In this document: piece by piece, positions 40,515 to 48,438 of the stretch
Numbering within the stretch: position 1 is the stretch's first letter
How the letters are laid out: each line of letters begins with the position of its first letter
Position numbers and translations under genes: made by a program
The notes under the pieces: generated by a model
The model's input: only the letters and a program-made list of their open reading frames with translations
Databases searched by the model: none
What the model was told of the DNA's origin: nothing
From: Bacillus sp. ISL-34
GTDB taxonomy: Bacteria > Bacillota > Bacilli > Bacillales > DSM-1321
NCBI RefSeq assembly: GCF_018613325.1
Contig: NZ_JAGGQJ010000036.1
Location: 62,001-126,000 of the forward strand
Reading direction: 5' to 3'
Length of the DNA: 64,000 nt

Positions 40515-40530
40515 AAAGCGCCTGGCTCCT
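40501..40530 (-). promoter_or_regulatory. Hairpin over the swrD translation start
   Basis: AGGAGCCAG and CTGGCTCCT form a perfect 9 bp stem with a 12 nt loop, between the flgE stop codon and the conserved swrD coding region. The GGGAGGG part of the Shine-Dalgarno lies just outside the stem and the TTG candidate inside the loop. No T run follows, so it is not a standard terminator. Confidence 0.7.
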
Positions 40531-40542
40531 CCCTCCCTTAAC

Positions 40543-41808
40543 CTATCGTTTTAAGTTAACTAATTCCTGTAAAATTTCATCCGACGTCGTGATGATCCTC
40601 GAATTCGACTGGAAACCACGTTGCGCAACGATCATTTCAGTAAACTCTTCGGATAAATCCACATTGGACATTTCCAAAGAACCTGATGCAATCACACCGC
40701 GCCCCTCACCTGCGATATTGATATTTGCAGTACCTGAATTGATTGATTCCTGAAAAGTATTGCCACCGGTTTTCGTCAAGCCTGATGCATTGGAAAACTT
40801 GGCGACGGCCAGTTGGCCTAAGGTAGTGATCAGACCGTTGGAATAAACACCATTTATTTCCCCTGATGAACCAATATTAAAGCTTTCCAGTTTACCTTCT
40901 TTATTACCATTCGGATTGACAAGAGCAGTGGTGGAACCTTTAACTTGAGTAAGGTTCGAGAAATCAAAATCCAAATTAACTTTTTGTACGCTTTCATCAA
41001 CTGGTGTATCCGAGTCATCCTCTTTGCCGCTTGAAATGTTAATGGTTTGACCTGCCTGGGTTTTATCACCTGCCACTATCTGACCATTAGCGTCGAAATT
41101 AACCGAAGTGAACGGTTTTGGTTTAGTAGCTGATGTATCCCCCAAAGCAGCAGGTTCTTCATCAAAAAGCTCCCATTTATCATCACCGGTTTTTTGGAAA
41201 TAGATAGTTGCCGTTTGCTCTTTCCCCTTGTCATCCACAACTTTCATTTGCTGGCTAAATACGGTACCATCAATTGCGTCAGCAGCTAGATTTCCACTTA
41301 CTGATATTTTAGTAGTGGTGATGGCAGGTAAGATCGCATTTACGTTAACAGCAACGTCGCCAATCGTTTTTGATCGTTTCCCGTTTTCATCAACCTTGTA
41401 AGCCTGTACTTTCAAACCATTCGCGTTGACAAGCGTACCATTATCATCCAGATAAAAGTTTCCTGCACGTGTATATGAAAGAGAATCGCCTTGCTTGACG
41501 ACGAAATAGCCATCACCAGATATTCCTAAATCAAGATCGCGGCCGGTGGTTTGCAGGCTTGACTGTGTATGGATCGTATCGATTGTAGCAATCGTGGAGC
41601 CCAATCCAATTTGTTTAGAATTGGTTCCGCCTTTATTGGCTGTTGCTGCACTTGCACCAGATACTGTTTGGTTCATCGCATCGCTGAATGTCACACGGCT
41701 TTTTTTGAAACCATATGTATTGACATTGGCGACGTTATTACCGATAACATCCAATTTTGTTTGTAAGTTTTTTAATCCGCTTATTCCCGAATACATTGAA
41801 CGAAGCAT
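40543..41808 (-). CDS. flgE: Flagellar hook protein FlgE
   Basis: 421 aa. N-terminal rod/hook helix (MLRSMYSGISGLKNLQTKLD then GNNVANVNTYGFKKSRV) and C-terminal helix (FTEMIVAQRGFQSNSRIITT, EILQELVNLKR) frame a large variable middle (about 150-340), rich in T/S/N/D. It builds the hook. It is much longer than the B. subtilis hook protein (264 aa), the extra being in the surface-exposed middle, as in many other Bacillaceae. ATG with GGGGAG 7 nt upstream. Confidence 0.94.
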   Translation of the reverse strand: MLRSMYSGISGLKNLQTKLDVIGNNVANVNTYGFKKSRVTFSDAMNQTVSGASAATANKGGTNSKQIGLGSTIATIDTIHTQSSLQTTGRDLDLGISGDGYFVVKQGDSLSYTRAGNFYLDDNGTLVNANGLKVQAYKVDENGKRSKTIGDVAVNVNAILPAITTTKISVSGNLAADAIDGTVFSQQMKVVDDKGKEQTATIYFQKTGDDKWELFDEEPAALGDTSATKPKPFTSVNFDANGQIVAGDKTQAGQTINISSGKEDDSDTPVDESVQKVNLDFDFSNLTQVKGSTTALVNPNGNKEGKLESFNIGSSGEINGVYSNGLITTLGQLAVAKFSNASGLTKTGGNTFQESINSGTANINIAGEGRGVIASGSLEMSNVDLSEEFTEMIVAQRGFQSNSRIITTSDEILQELVNLKR

Positions 41809-41880
41809 GTATAAGCTCCCCTTTCATATAAAGACTGCTTCCGTCATTCCACAGTCCAGGCTTCCTATTTCAGGTCCAGC

Positions 41881-42264
41881 CTATTTATCTAAAATTATGG
41901 TTCCATTGATGTTCGTGAAAATTTGTGATGTCGCTTCATCCCTGGCATGACCGTGATGACCTTGTTGTTTTTCGTGCTTACTATGAGGCCGCATTATCTG
42001 TAATGATAAGAGATTCGGTTACACCCATCTTTTTGGCTTCATTGGCTTTATTGGCTATTTTCTCCCAGGTTTGTGGCGCTATTTCTATATTCCTTTGACT
42101 CATCCGCAATTGAGCATGTTTACTAATGGTCAATTCTTCATTTGTGGAGACAGCAGCTTGAAAATGCTGTTTAAACCTTGCTGGATCATCTGCCTTTGCC
42201 TTAAAGGTAATGTTGTTTGTGGCAAAAGCTGAGCGGAATTTGCTTGAAAACCAAGTTTATTCAT
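41881..42264 (-). pseudogene. TIGR02530-type flagellar operon protein, broken by three frameshifts
   Basis: Between flgD and flgE, Bacilli normally carry a small gene of the TIGR02530 flagellar family. Here its pieces lie in successive frames: MNKLGFQANSAQLLPQTT from 42264; then FKQHFQAAVS, ELTISKHAQLRMSQRNIEI and EAKKMGVTESLIITDNAA, ending in TAG at 41981; then LIVSTKNNKVITVM; then RDEATSQIFTNINGTI to TAG at 41881. Each break fits the loss of one base (near 42200, 41985 and 41945). Order and similarity of all segments are preserved, so decay is recent or the breaks are sequencing errors. GGGCGGGAAT precedes the ATG. Confidence 0.8.
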
Positions 42265-42275
42265 ATTCCCGCCCA

Positions 42276-42911
42276 TTAAGCTTCAGCGATTTTTATCAAT
42301 TGCTCTGATGATAACTTGGTGTTGTTTTCATCATCCACTTCAATTTGCAGCTTGCCATTACTCATGGATACCGAGATAACGACAGCTGATGACTCTCCAT
42401 TTTTTTCGTCCATCCAGGAAACGCGCTTGCCTATTAATTCACTTGCCGCCGTCAAGCTAGTCGACGTGGAACTTGTTTGCTTCATTGCCGAAATATTTGC
42501 GGGTTCAAGCTTTGTGCCATCTTCTAAAAGAAAATAAACACCATCACCCTTATATTGGATCGATTTAACGATGCCTGTCCCTTCTTCTATCGCAAGGTCA
42601 TCATCGCCTTCATCCAATTTGTGCCAAGTGACTTCTTTACCGACAAAAGAGTTGTAGTTCATTAAACTATTTTGTTGATTGATCCCGATTATTTCTTCCA
42701 TTTGGGCTCCCATATTCATCATCTGTTCCAGAGAAGAAAAAGTGGCCATTTGGGCGATGAATTCCGTATTGTCCATCGGACTTGACGGATCTTGGTTTTG
42801 AAGCTGGGTTAGCAATAATTTCAAGAAATCATCTTTTCCCAATGCATCCCCGGTTTTTCTGTTTTCAGTTTGAGATTTTGATAATAATAGTGACGTATCG
42901 ATGGTCGTCAT
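42276..42911 (-). CDS. flgD: Flagellar hook cap assembly protein FlgD
   Basis: 211 aa. The N-terminal FlgD core is clear (GKDDFLKLLLTQLQNQDPSS, MDNTEFIAQMATFSSLEQM), followed by two repeated SH3-like modules (SFVGKEVTWHKLDEGDD..., ELIGKRVSWMDEKNGES...). It forms the cap under which hook subunits assemble. It follows fliK by 8 bp. Confidence 0.93.
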   Translation of the reverse strand: MTTIDTSLLLSKSQTENRKTGDALGKDDFLKLLLTQLQNQDPSSPMDNTEFIAQMATFSSLEQMMNMGAQMEEIIGINQQNSLMNYNSFVGKEVTWHKLDEGDDDLAIEEGTGIVKSIQYKGDGVYFLLEDGTKLEPANISAMKQTSSTSTSLTAASELIGKRVSWMDEKNGESSAVVISVSMSNGKLQIEVDDENNTKLSSEQLIKIAEA

Positions 42912-42919
42912 TTTTTCAC

Positions 42920-44230
42920 CTACACTTCCAGATTTAACAGAGCATCGGCAAGGGATCCCGTAAACTCGCTATCCGTCTCATCATCATTGCTTTCTTCCTT
43001 ACTCTCCTGTTGTTCATTATGTTCATCCGCATCTTTCTCGCTGAATTTCTCAGAGTTAAAAACATTGAAGGCCTGTGATATTTCAATTCTTTCAATTTGA
43101 ATGTTTTGTCCGCTAAAGGCTTGTTTTAAACCATGAATCTGATTCTCCAGCATATCTTTGGCATGGGCAGTAGTAGCCATAATCTTGGCTGACAGCATTC
43201 CATCCTTTTGAATCAACTCGATTCTTAGGGACCCTAAATGTTCAGGATACAATCTGATCAACAGTTTATTTACACCGTTAGTTCCGCTAAAGTTCGCCTT
43301 AGTTAAAATATTTTCAAATTGCTTAACAAACTCTTCTTGACTGACAGTTTGCTCACCTTTGGGAGCTGCCAAGACGAATTGCTCAAGCTTTGTCATGAGA
43401 AAAGGCATCCCAGACCCTTGATGTTTACCGCTATCCGGACTTTGCAAAGTCACACCGCTGCTGATTACCCCGTCTTTATTTACCTTGTCACTCTTAGATA
43501 ATTGCGAGAATGCGCTTTTCAATGTTTCTATTGCTTTAGTTTGCCCTTTCCCCAAAGTGTTGGGCTGGTCAGGTTCTGTTTTTGATATTGACTGATTGGA
43601 CAGCCATTTCTCCAGCTTCCCCGTTATCCCTTCAAGCAGCTGTTTCATTTGTTTCTGGATGGCCGCTTCATCTTGTGTCATATCCTTATTCTCCGAGAGG
43701 AGATCTTGAATTTTCACCAGTTTCAAAAGATTCACCACACCAGATAATGGGAGCTCATGCCATTCTTCTTCGCTCAATAAAGTAACTTTCTTCAGGATGG
43801 TATACAGTTCCATGACATTGGCTGATAACAAACTTTGTGGATTCAGGCTGAAGTCATCCACTTCTTGTTCTAAATCCAGTTCTTCGATGCTCGCAAAGAA
43901 ATCAGCAAGGGCACCCTCATCATTTCCGGCTACATTTTTTAGAACCTGTAAAATAAGGTTGTTTTCTTGTTGTTTTACTGAAGGGGCTTCGGCAACACTC
44001 TCTTCACCTATATCACTTAATCTTTCAAGTTTCAAAAAACCAAGCAAATCCTTTATTACAGACAATTGCCCTTCAAAGATGCCAGCTATATCCGTTAGAA
44101 TGGGAGGTTCTGCCCCTATCGCTGATTGAAGGACTGATCCAAACCCTGAATTAGTTTGCTGATTTGCCTTAATTGGTACCTTTAGACTTAATGATGCCAA
44201 GGGAAATAAAGAATTAATGGCTGAATTCAT
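42920..44230 (-). CDS. fliK: Flagellar hook-length control protein FliK
   Basis: 436 aa. A long, weakly conserved N-terminal part (hydrophilic, rich in L/E/S/Q) and a C-terminal Flg_hook domain (LLIRLYPEHLGSLRIELIQK, SAKIMATTAHAKDMLENQI), followed by an acidic tail (EQQESKEESNDDETDSE). It is secreted, measures hook length and triggers the FlhB switch. GGAGGTG lies 7 nt before the ATG. Confidence 0.9.
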   Translation of the reverse strand: MNSAINSLFPLASLSLKVPIKANQQTNSGFGSVLQSAIGAEPPILTDIAGIFEGQLSVIKDLLGFLKLERLSDIGEESVAEAPSVKQQENNLILQVLKNVAGNDEGALADFFASIEELDLEQEVDDFSLNPQSLLSANVMELYTILKKVTLLSEEEWHELPLSGVVNLLKLVKIQDLLSENKDMTQDEAAIQKQMKQLLEGITGKLEKWLSNQSISKTEPDQPNTLGKGQTKAIETLKSAFSQLSKSDKVNKDGVISSGVTLQSPDSGKHQGSGMPFLMTKLEQFVLAAPKGEQTVSQEEFVKQFENILTKANFSGTNGVNKLLIRLYPEHLGSLRIELIQKDGMLSAKIMATTAHAKDMLENQIHGLKQAFSGQNIQIERIEISQAFNVFNSEKFSEKDADEHNEQQESKEESNDDETDSEFTGSLADALLNLEV

Positions 44231-44255
44231 GTATACACCTCCTCACTCTTTCCAC

Positions 44256-44873
44256 TCAAGGACTTTGTTCCGTTAGTTTCTTCGTTAACCTTGCAGCATC
44301 AGCCGTTGTCATTTGCTCCAAAACCTTAGCTAAAGTGGCTGCTTTCATACTTGAGAGAATCTCCACTGCATCTTCATCATTCATTTCCGTTATGATAGGT
44401 GCAGCCTTCTTGGGGGCCATGGTTTCATAAGTACGGATTATATCTTTGAACGCTTGTTTACTATTATTCTGACTATCCTTAAGTTGATTCATTTCTGTTT
44501 GAAGCTGCTGTTTTTCCGCTTCTGCCTTTTCTATGGCCTTGTCACGTGTATCGATGATGCTCTCTAGCTTGTCTATCTCTTTTTCCTTGTTTTCAATCTC
44601 GGTTTCTAATTTTTCGAGCTTCATGGAAACTTTCTCATCACTCTTGGCTGGTCTATCTTTCTCTTCATCCTTTTGATCCAATTCAATGAAGGGTATTTTC
44701 GCAGACATTTCCTTTGCCTTTTCCACTACATTCACCCCTGCAACTGTAAAAACGATCAACGCTACAGTTACCGCAAAGATTAATGGAATGAAGATGACAA
44801 GAAACCATTGAAACTTACTTATCTTGCTTTCTTCCAATTCTTCCAATCCATTAGATTCACTTTTTTTACGCAT
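44256..44873 (-). CDS. ylxF: YlxF/MotE-like flagellar operon protein
   Basis: 205 aa. One membrane helix near residues 22-48 (FQWFLVIFIPLIFAVTVALI), a long coiled coil (about 75-135: LEKLETEIENKEKEIDKLE) and a C-terminal MgtE-N/MotE-like domain (PIITEMNDEDAVEILSSMKA). MotE-type proteins act as chaperones or partners at the motor; in Bacillus the role of YlxF is not settled. It follows fliJ by 4 bp. Confidence 0.85.
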   Translation of the reverse strand: MRKKSESNGLEELEESKISKFQWFLVIFIPLIFAVTVALIVFTVAGVNVVEKAKEMSAKIPFIELDQKDEEKDRPAKSDEKVSMKLEKLETEIENKEKEIDKLESIIDTRDKAIEKAEAEKQQLQTEMNQLKDSQNNSKQAFKDIIRTYETMAPKKAAPIITEMNDEDAVEILSSMKAATLAKVLEQMTTADAARLTKKLTEQSP

Positions 44874-44877
44874 TCCA

Positions 44878-45324
44878 TCACCTTACGCCTTTGCTTAAGA
44901 ATTGCCGGATAGATATTTCATCCATTTGTTTGTTCTCAGCTTCCTTAATGACATCGAGGAATTTAAGAAAATCATTTTCTTTCATTTTCTCGTACTTTTT
45001 AACCTCGATATTTCTTTCCATTAATATATCCCGTTGAATATTCATCTTGTATCGCGCTTCAATGACTTCCTGTTGACAGTGGCTTAAGAGTTTTTCCAAG
45101 TTGTCCATAAATAACTGATGGTGACGAATTTCCTGTATGGATAATCCATTTCGCAGCTTTTCCTGTTGAAACTCAAGCAACTCTTCTTTTTTCTTTAAAA
45201 GCTTATATAACTTTTCTGCCACTTCTTCAAATTTTTTAAAAGCTGCATTATATTTAGCTAATGCATCGTTTTTTTCTTTTTCTTTGATGGTCAGGATCTT
45301 CTCGAATTTATATTGATAAATCAT
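44878..45324 (-). CDS. fliJ: Flagellar export chaperone/stalk protein FliJ
   Basis: 148 aa, almost entirely a coiled coil (YKFEKILTIKEKEKNDALAK; FQQEKLRNGLSIQEIRHHQL), the family hallmark. FliJ is the stalk of the FliI ATPase ring and contacts FlhA. The ATG overlaps the fliI stop by 1 nt (TAATG). Confidence 0.92.
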   Translation of the reverse strand: MIYQYKFEKILTIKEKEKNDALAKYNAAFKKFEEVAEKLYKLLKKKEELLEFQQEKLRNGLSIQEIRHHQLFMDNLEKLLSHCQQEVIEARYKMNIQRDILMERNIEVKKYEKMKENDFLKFLDVIKEAENKQMDEISIRQFLSKGVR

Positions 45325-46646
45325 TATTGATCACCTTTCTCCATCAATTCGACAAGGGCGTTGATACTATTATCTTTGGAAGCTTTTTCATGGGTTCCTT
45401 GCTTCAAAAATGAAATGATTTCCGGATAGCGTGTAATCGAGCTATCAATTTGTTTGGAAGAACCCTTCTTATAAGCTCCTATATTAATCAAATCTTCCGA
45501 CTCCATATAGGTTGATAAACTCGCCCGTAATTTTTCCGCGGCGTTTTTATGCTTGTCACCAACAATATTATTCATGACACGACTAATGCTCTTTAATACA
45601 TTGAGCGCTGGAAACTGTCCTTTATTGGCTAAGTTACGGTCTAGTATGAAGTGACCATCCAAAATTCCCCTGACAGCGTCAGCAATCGGTTCATTCATAT
45701 CATCACCGTCGACGAGAACCGTATAAAAAGCTGTAATGGTACCGAGCTGATTTGTACCCGTTCTTTCGAGTAACCTTGGTAGGATGGCAAAAACGGATGG
45801 CGTATACCCTTTGGTCGTCGGCGGTTCCCCGATGGCAAGCCCAATTTCCCTCTGGGCCATCGCAACCCTCGTGACCGAATCCATCATCAGCATCACATTC
45901 AATCCCTTATCACGAAAATATTCCGCGATTGCAGTTGCCGTCAAAGCACCCTTTATCCGCATCAACGCTGGCTGGTCAGATGTCGCCACTACAACGATTG
46001 ATCGAGCCAGCCCTTCTGGTCCAAGATCTTTCTCAATGAATTCTCGAACTTCACGGCCACGTTCTCCAATAAGACCGATAACGTTTAAGTCAGCCGTCGT
46101 ATTCCTTGCTACCATCCCAAGCAACGTGCTTTTCCCGACACCGCTTCCTGCAAAGATACCAACACGTTGTCCTTGTCCAACTGTTAATAAACTATCAATC
46201 ACCCGGACTCCTACATCTATAGGTTCATTAATGGGAGGCCGTTTCATTGGATTCGGCGGATCTTGATCCACAGAAATTGTCGCGAGACCTTTTGGAAGCA
46301 GTGATTCATCAATGGGGTGTCCCAATGGATCGACTACTTTGCCAATAAGCCCACTTCCCACCTTTATCTCAAGGCTCCGTCCGCTTCCTTCCACGATACA
46401 GCCCGGTGCAATATCACTAACTGCTGTAAATGGCATTAAAATAACCATTTCATCACGGAAACCGACAACTTCAGCTAAGATTCGATTTTTCTTTTTTTGT
46501 ATGCCTGTATAGATATAACAAACATCACCTACAGAGCTTTCAGGGCCTTGAGATTCTATCATTAACCCCACGACACGTTTGACCCGTCCATAATGTTTGA
46601 AAGGATCAACTTCATCAACCAAGGGCAATAGGTCTCTAGTTTTCAT
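45324..46646 (-). CDS. fliI: Flagellar export ATPase FliI
   Basis: 440 aa F1-beta-like ATPase. Walker A is GIFAGSGVGKSTLLGM, followed by LIGERGREVREFIE and the Walker B region LMMDSVTRVAMAQREIGLA. It energises export with FliH and FliJ. The ATG at 46644-46646 lies 2 bp after the fliH stop codon. Confidence 0.98.
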   Translation of the reverse strand: MKTRDLLPLVDEVDPFKHYGRVKRVVGLMIESQGPESSVGDVCYIYTGIQKKKNRILAEVVGFRDEMVILMPFTAVSDIAPGCIVEGSGRSLEIKVGSGLIGKVVDPLGHPIDESLLPKGLATISVDQDPPNPMKRPPINEPIDVGVRVIDSLLTVGQGQRVGIFAGSGVGKSTLLGMVARNTTADLNVIGLIGERGREVREFIEKDLGPEGLARSIVVVATSDQPALMRIKGALTATAIAEYFRDKGLNVMLMMDSVTRVAMAQREIGLAIGEPPTTKGYTPSVFAILPRLLERTGTNQLGTITAFYTVLVDGDDMNEPIADAVRGILDGHFILDRNLANKGQFPALNVLKSISRVMNNIVGDKHKNAAEKLRASLSTYMESEDLINIGAYKKGSSKQIDSSITRYPEIISFLKQGTHEKASKDNSINALVELMEKGDQ

Positions 46647-46648
46647 CT

Positions 46649-47413
46649 TTATTCCCCTTCCAGCAATTCAGTTAGTTTCACTTTTATTTCCTGCAGCTGA
46701 CTGTCGACACTGGCATCCATCCTTCCGTTTTCGGATTCGATGATACAGCTGCTTTCTTCAAGCTCATCATCCGGATAGATATACAACTCAGTATCTTTCG
46801 GAAATATTTCCATCAACTCATCTTTATGGGAAAGAATCGATTGATATCGGATCGGATGGATATGCAATTGCACCTCACGGTAATCCCTCACTTCTTTGAT
46901 GGCTCTTTTGACTATGGATAAAAAAGACTCTTCATCTTTTTCAAGCTGTTGTCCGATAATTTTCTCTGCCACCTTCAGGGCAAGATTCAAAATAACGGTT
47001 TCAGATGATTCGATATTGTGCCGATAATCTTTTTTAGACGACTCCACCACTTCTTTTGCGAAAGCTATTTCCGCGGCAATCTCGCTATAACCCTTTTGGA
47101 TCCCATCTTCGACTCCCTGCTGATACCCTTCTTTTTGAGCTTGTTCGATAAACATTGCTTTTTCTTGATTCTCCCATAGGTCTCGGTCTTGCTGGATTTC
47201 AGCAGCAATCGCTTGGGCTTTTTGTTTCGCATCGAGCAATAACGTTTCGGCTTCCTGTTTGGCATCTTTTAAAAGTTCATCAGTTTGAATATAATGAAGG
47301 TTATTATGCTCATCTGCATCATCATTTTGAAGAAAGTCAAAAGGGCGAACTTTTATCGCGATCTTTTTGCTTTTCTCCTGGTTAGCCTGCTGGGATTTGA
47401 TAATTCTAGACAA
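46649..47413 (-). CDS. fliH: Flagellar export regulator FliH
   Basis: 254 aa. A central coiled coil rich in A/E/Q/K (KQEAETLLLDAKQKAQAIA, then QEGYQQGVEDGIQKGYSE) and a C-terminal domain that binds FliI (LALKVAEKIIGQQLEKDEES). I chose TTG at 47411-47413 (MSRIIKSQQ): GGAGGGG is 9 nt away, whereas it touches the upstream ATG at 47420-47422 directly. The TTG overlaps the fliG stop by 8 nt. FliH holds FliI inactive and anchors it to the C ring. Confidence 0.88.
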   Translation of the reverse strand: MSRIIKSQQANQEKSKKIAIKVRPFDFLQNDDADEHNNLHYIQTDELLKDAKQEAETLLLDAKQKAQAIAAEIQQDRDLWENQEKAMFIEQAQKEGYQQGVEDGIQKGYSEIAAEIAFAKEVVESSKKDYRHNIESSETVILNLALKVAEKIIGQQLEKDEESFLSIVKRAIKEVRDYREVQLHIHPIRYQSILSHKDELMEIFPKDTELYIYPDDELEESSCIIESENGRMDASVDSQLQEIKVKLTELLEGE

Positions 47414-48425
47414 TGATATCATCCCCTCCGCCGCGGGCAATCACAATATCTCCAGTTTCTTCCAGATGTCGAATGACGGCAACAATTCTTGATTGTGCTT
47501 CTTCTACATCACGCAAACGTACTGGTCCCATATATTCCATTTCTTCCTGGAACGTTTCAACCATACGTTTTGACATGTTTCGGAAAACGATTTCCTTCAC
47601 TTCATCACTAGCCACTTTAAGAGAAAGTTTAAGGTCTTCGTTATCGGATTCCCTGACAACGCGCTGAATCGCTCTGCCATCAAGGGTCACGATATCCTCA
47701 AAGACAAACATTCGTTTCTTGATTTCTTCAGCAAGCTCCGGATCTTGGATTTCAAGTGCATCCAAGATCGTCCTTTCCGTTGAGCGGTCAACACCATTCA
47801 ACACATCTACAACAGCTTCCACTCCACCAGTCTGTGTATAATCTTGGGTTACAGTCGCAGAAAGTTTCCTTTCGAGTATTTGCTCCACTTCATTGATGAT
47901 TTCCGGAGAAGTGCTATCCATTAAAGCAATCCTTCTTGCAATATCTGCCTGCACCTCTTGCGGAAGTTCAGACAATATTTGTCCAGCCTGTGTGGGATCA
48001 AGATAGGACAAGATTAAGGCAATGGTCTGCGGATGCTCGTTCTGAATGAAATTCAAGATTTGTCCAGGATCTGCCTTTCGCGCAAAGTCGAATGGACGAA
48101 CCTGCAAGGATGATGTTAAACGGTTTATGATGGCGGTTGCCTGATCAGTACCTAATGCCTTTTCAAGTACCTGCTTCGCATATCCTATCCCGCCCTGGGA
48201 GATGTAATCCTGTGCTAAAGCAATATTATGGAATTCATCCAGAATTTCTTCCTTATCTTGGGAGTCCACTTTTCTCACTCCCGAAATTTCAAGAGTCAAT
48301 CTCTCAATTTCCTCTTCAGAAAGATGCTTATATACGGATGCAGAAACATCCGGGCCTAAGGAAATAAGGAGGATGGCAGCCTTCTGTTTGCCAGTCAATC
48401 CGGCCTTTTTTTTTCTATCTGTCAC
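47406..48425 (-). CDS. fliG: Flagellar motor switch protein FliG
   Basis: 339 aa. N-terminal FliF-binding domain (LTGKQKAAILLISLGPDVSA), middle domain with the EHPQ motif (FIQNEHPQTIALILSYLDP), and the C-terminal torque domain with charged residues (FEDIVTLDGRAIQRVVRESD). The start is GTG at 48423-48425, with AGGAGG 9 nt upstream. Confidence 0.98.
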   Translation of the reverse strand: MTDRKKKAGLTGKQKAAILLISLGPDVSASVYKHLSEEEIERLTLEISGVRKVDSQDKEEILDEFHNIALAQDYISQGGIGYAKQVLEKALGTDQATAIINRLTSSLQVRPFDFARKADPGQILNFIQNEHPQTIALILSYLDPTQAGQILSELPQEVQADIARRIALMDSTSPEIINEVEQILERKLSATVTQDYTQTGGVEAVVDVLNGVDRSTERTILDALEIQDPELAEEIKKRMFVFEDIVTLDGRAIQRVVRESDNEDLKLSLKVASDEVKEIVFRNMSKRMVETFQEEMEYMGPVRLRDVEEAQSRIVAVIRHLEETGDIVIARGGGDDIIV

Positions 48426-48438
48426 TTTCTAAAGCCTC

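Noticed and set aside
40498-40535. Terminator after flgE
   Set aside because: The hairpin lacks a T run on the minus strand and swrD-fliL-fliM and many further operon genes follow; a role in translation is more likely.
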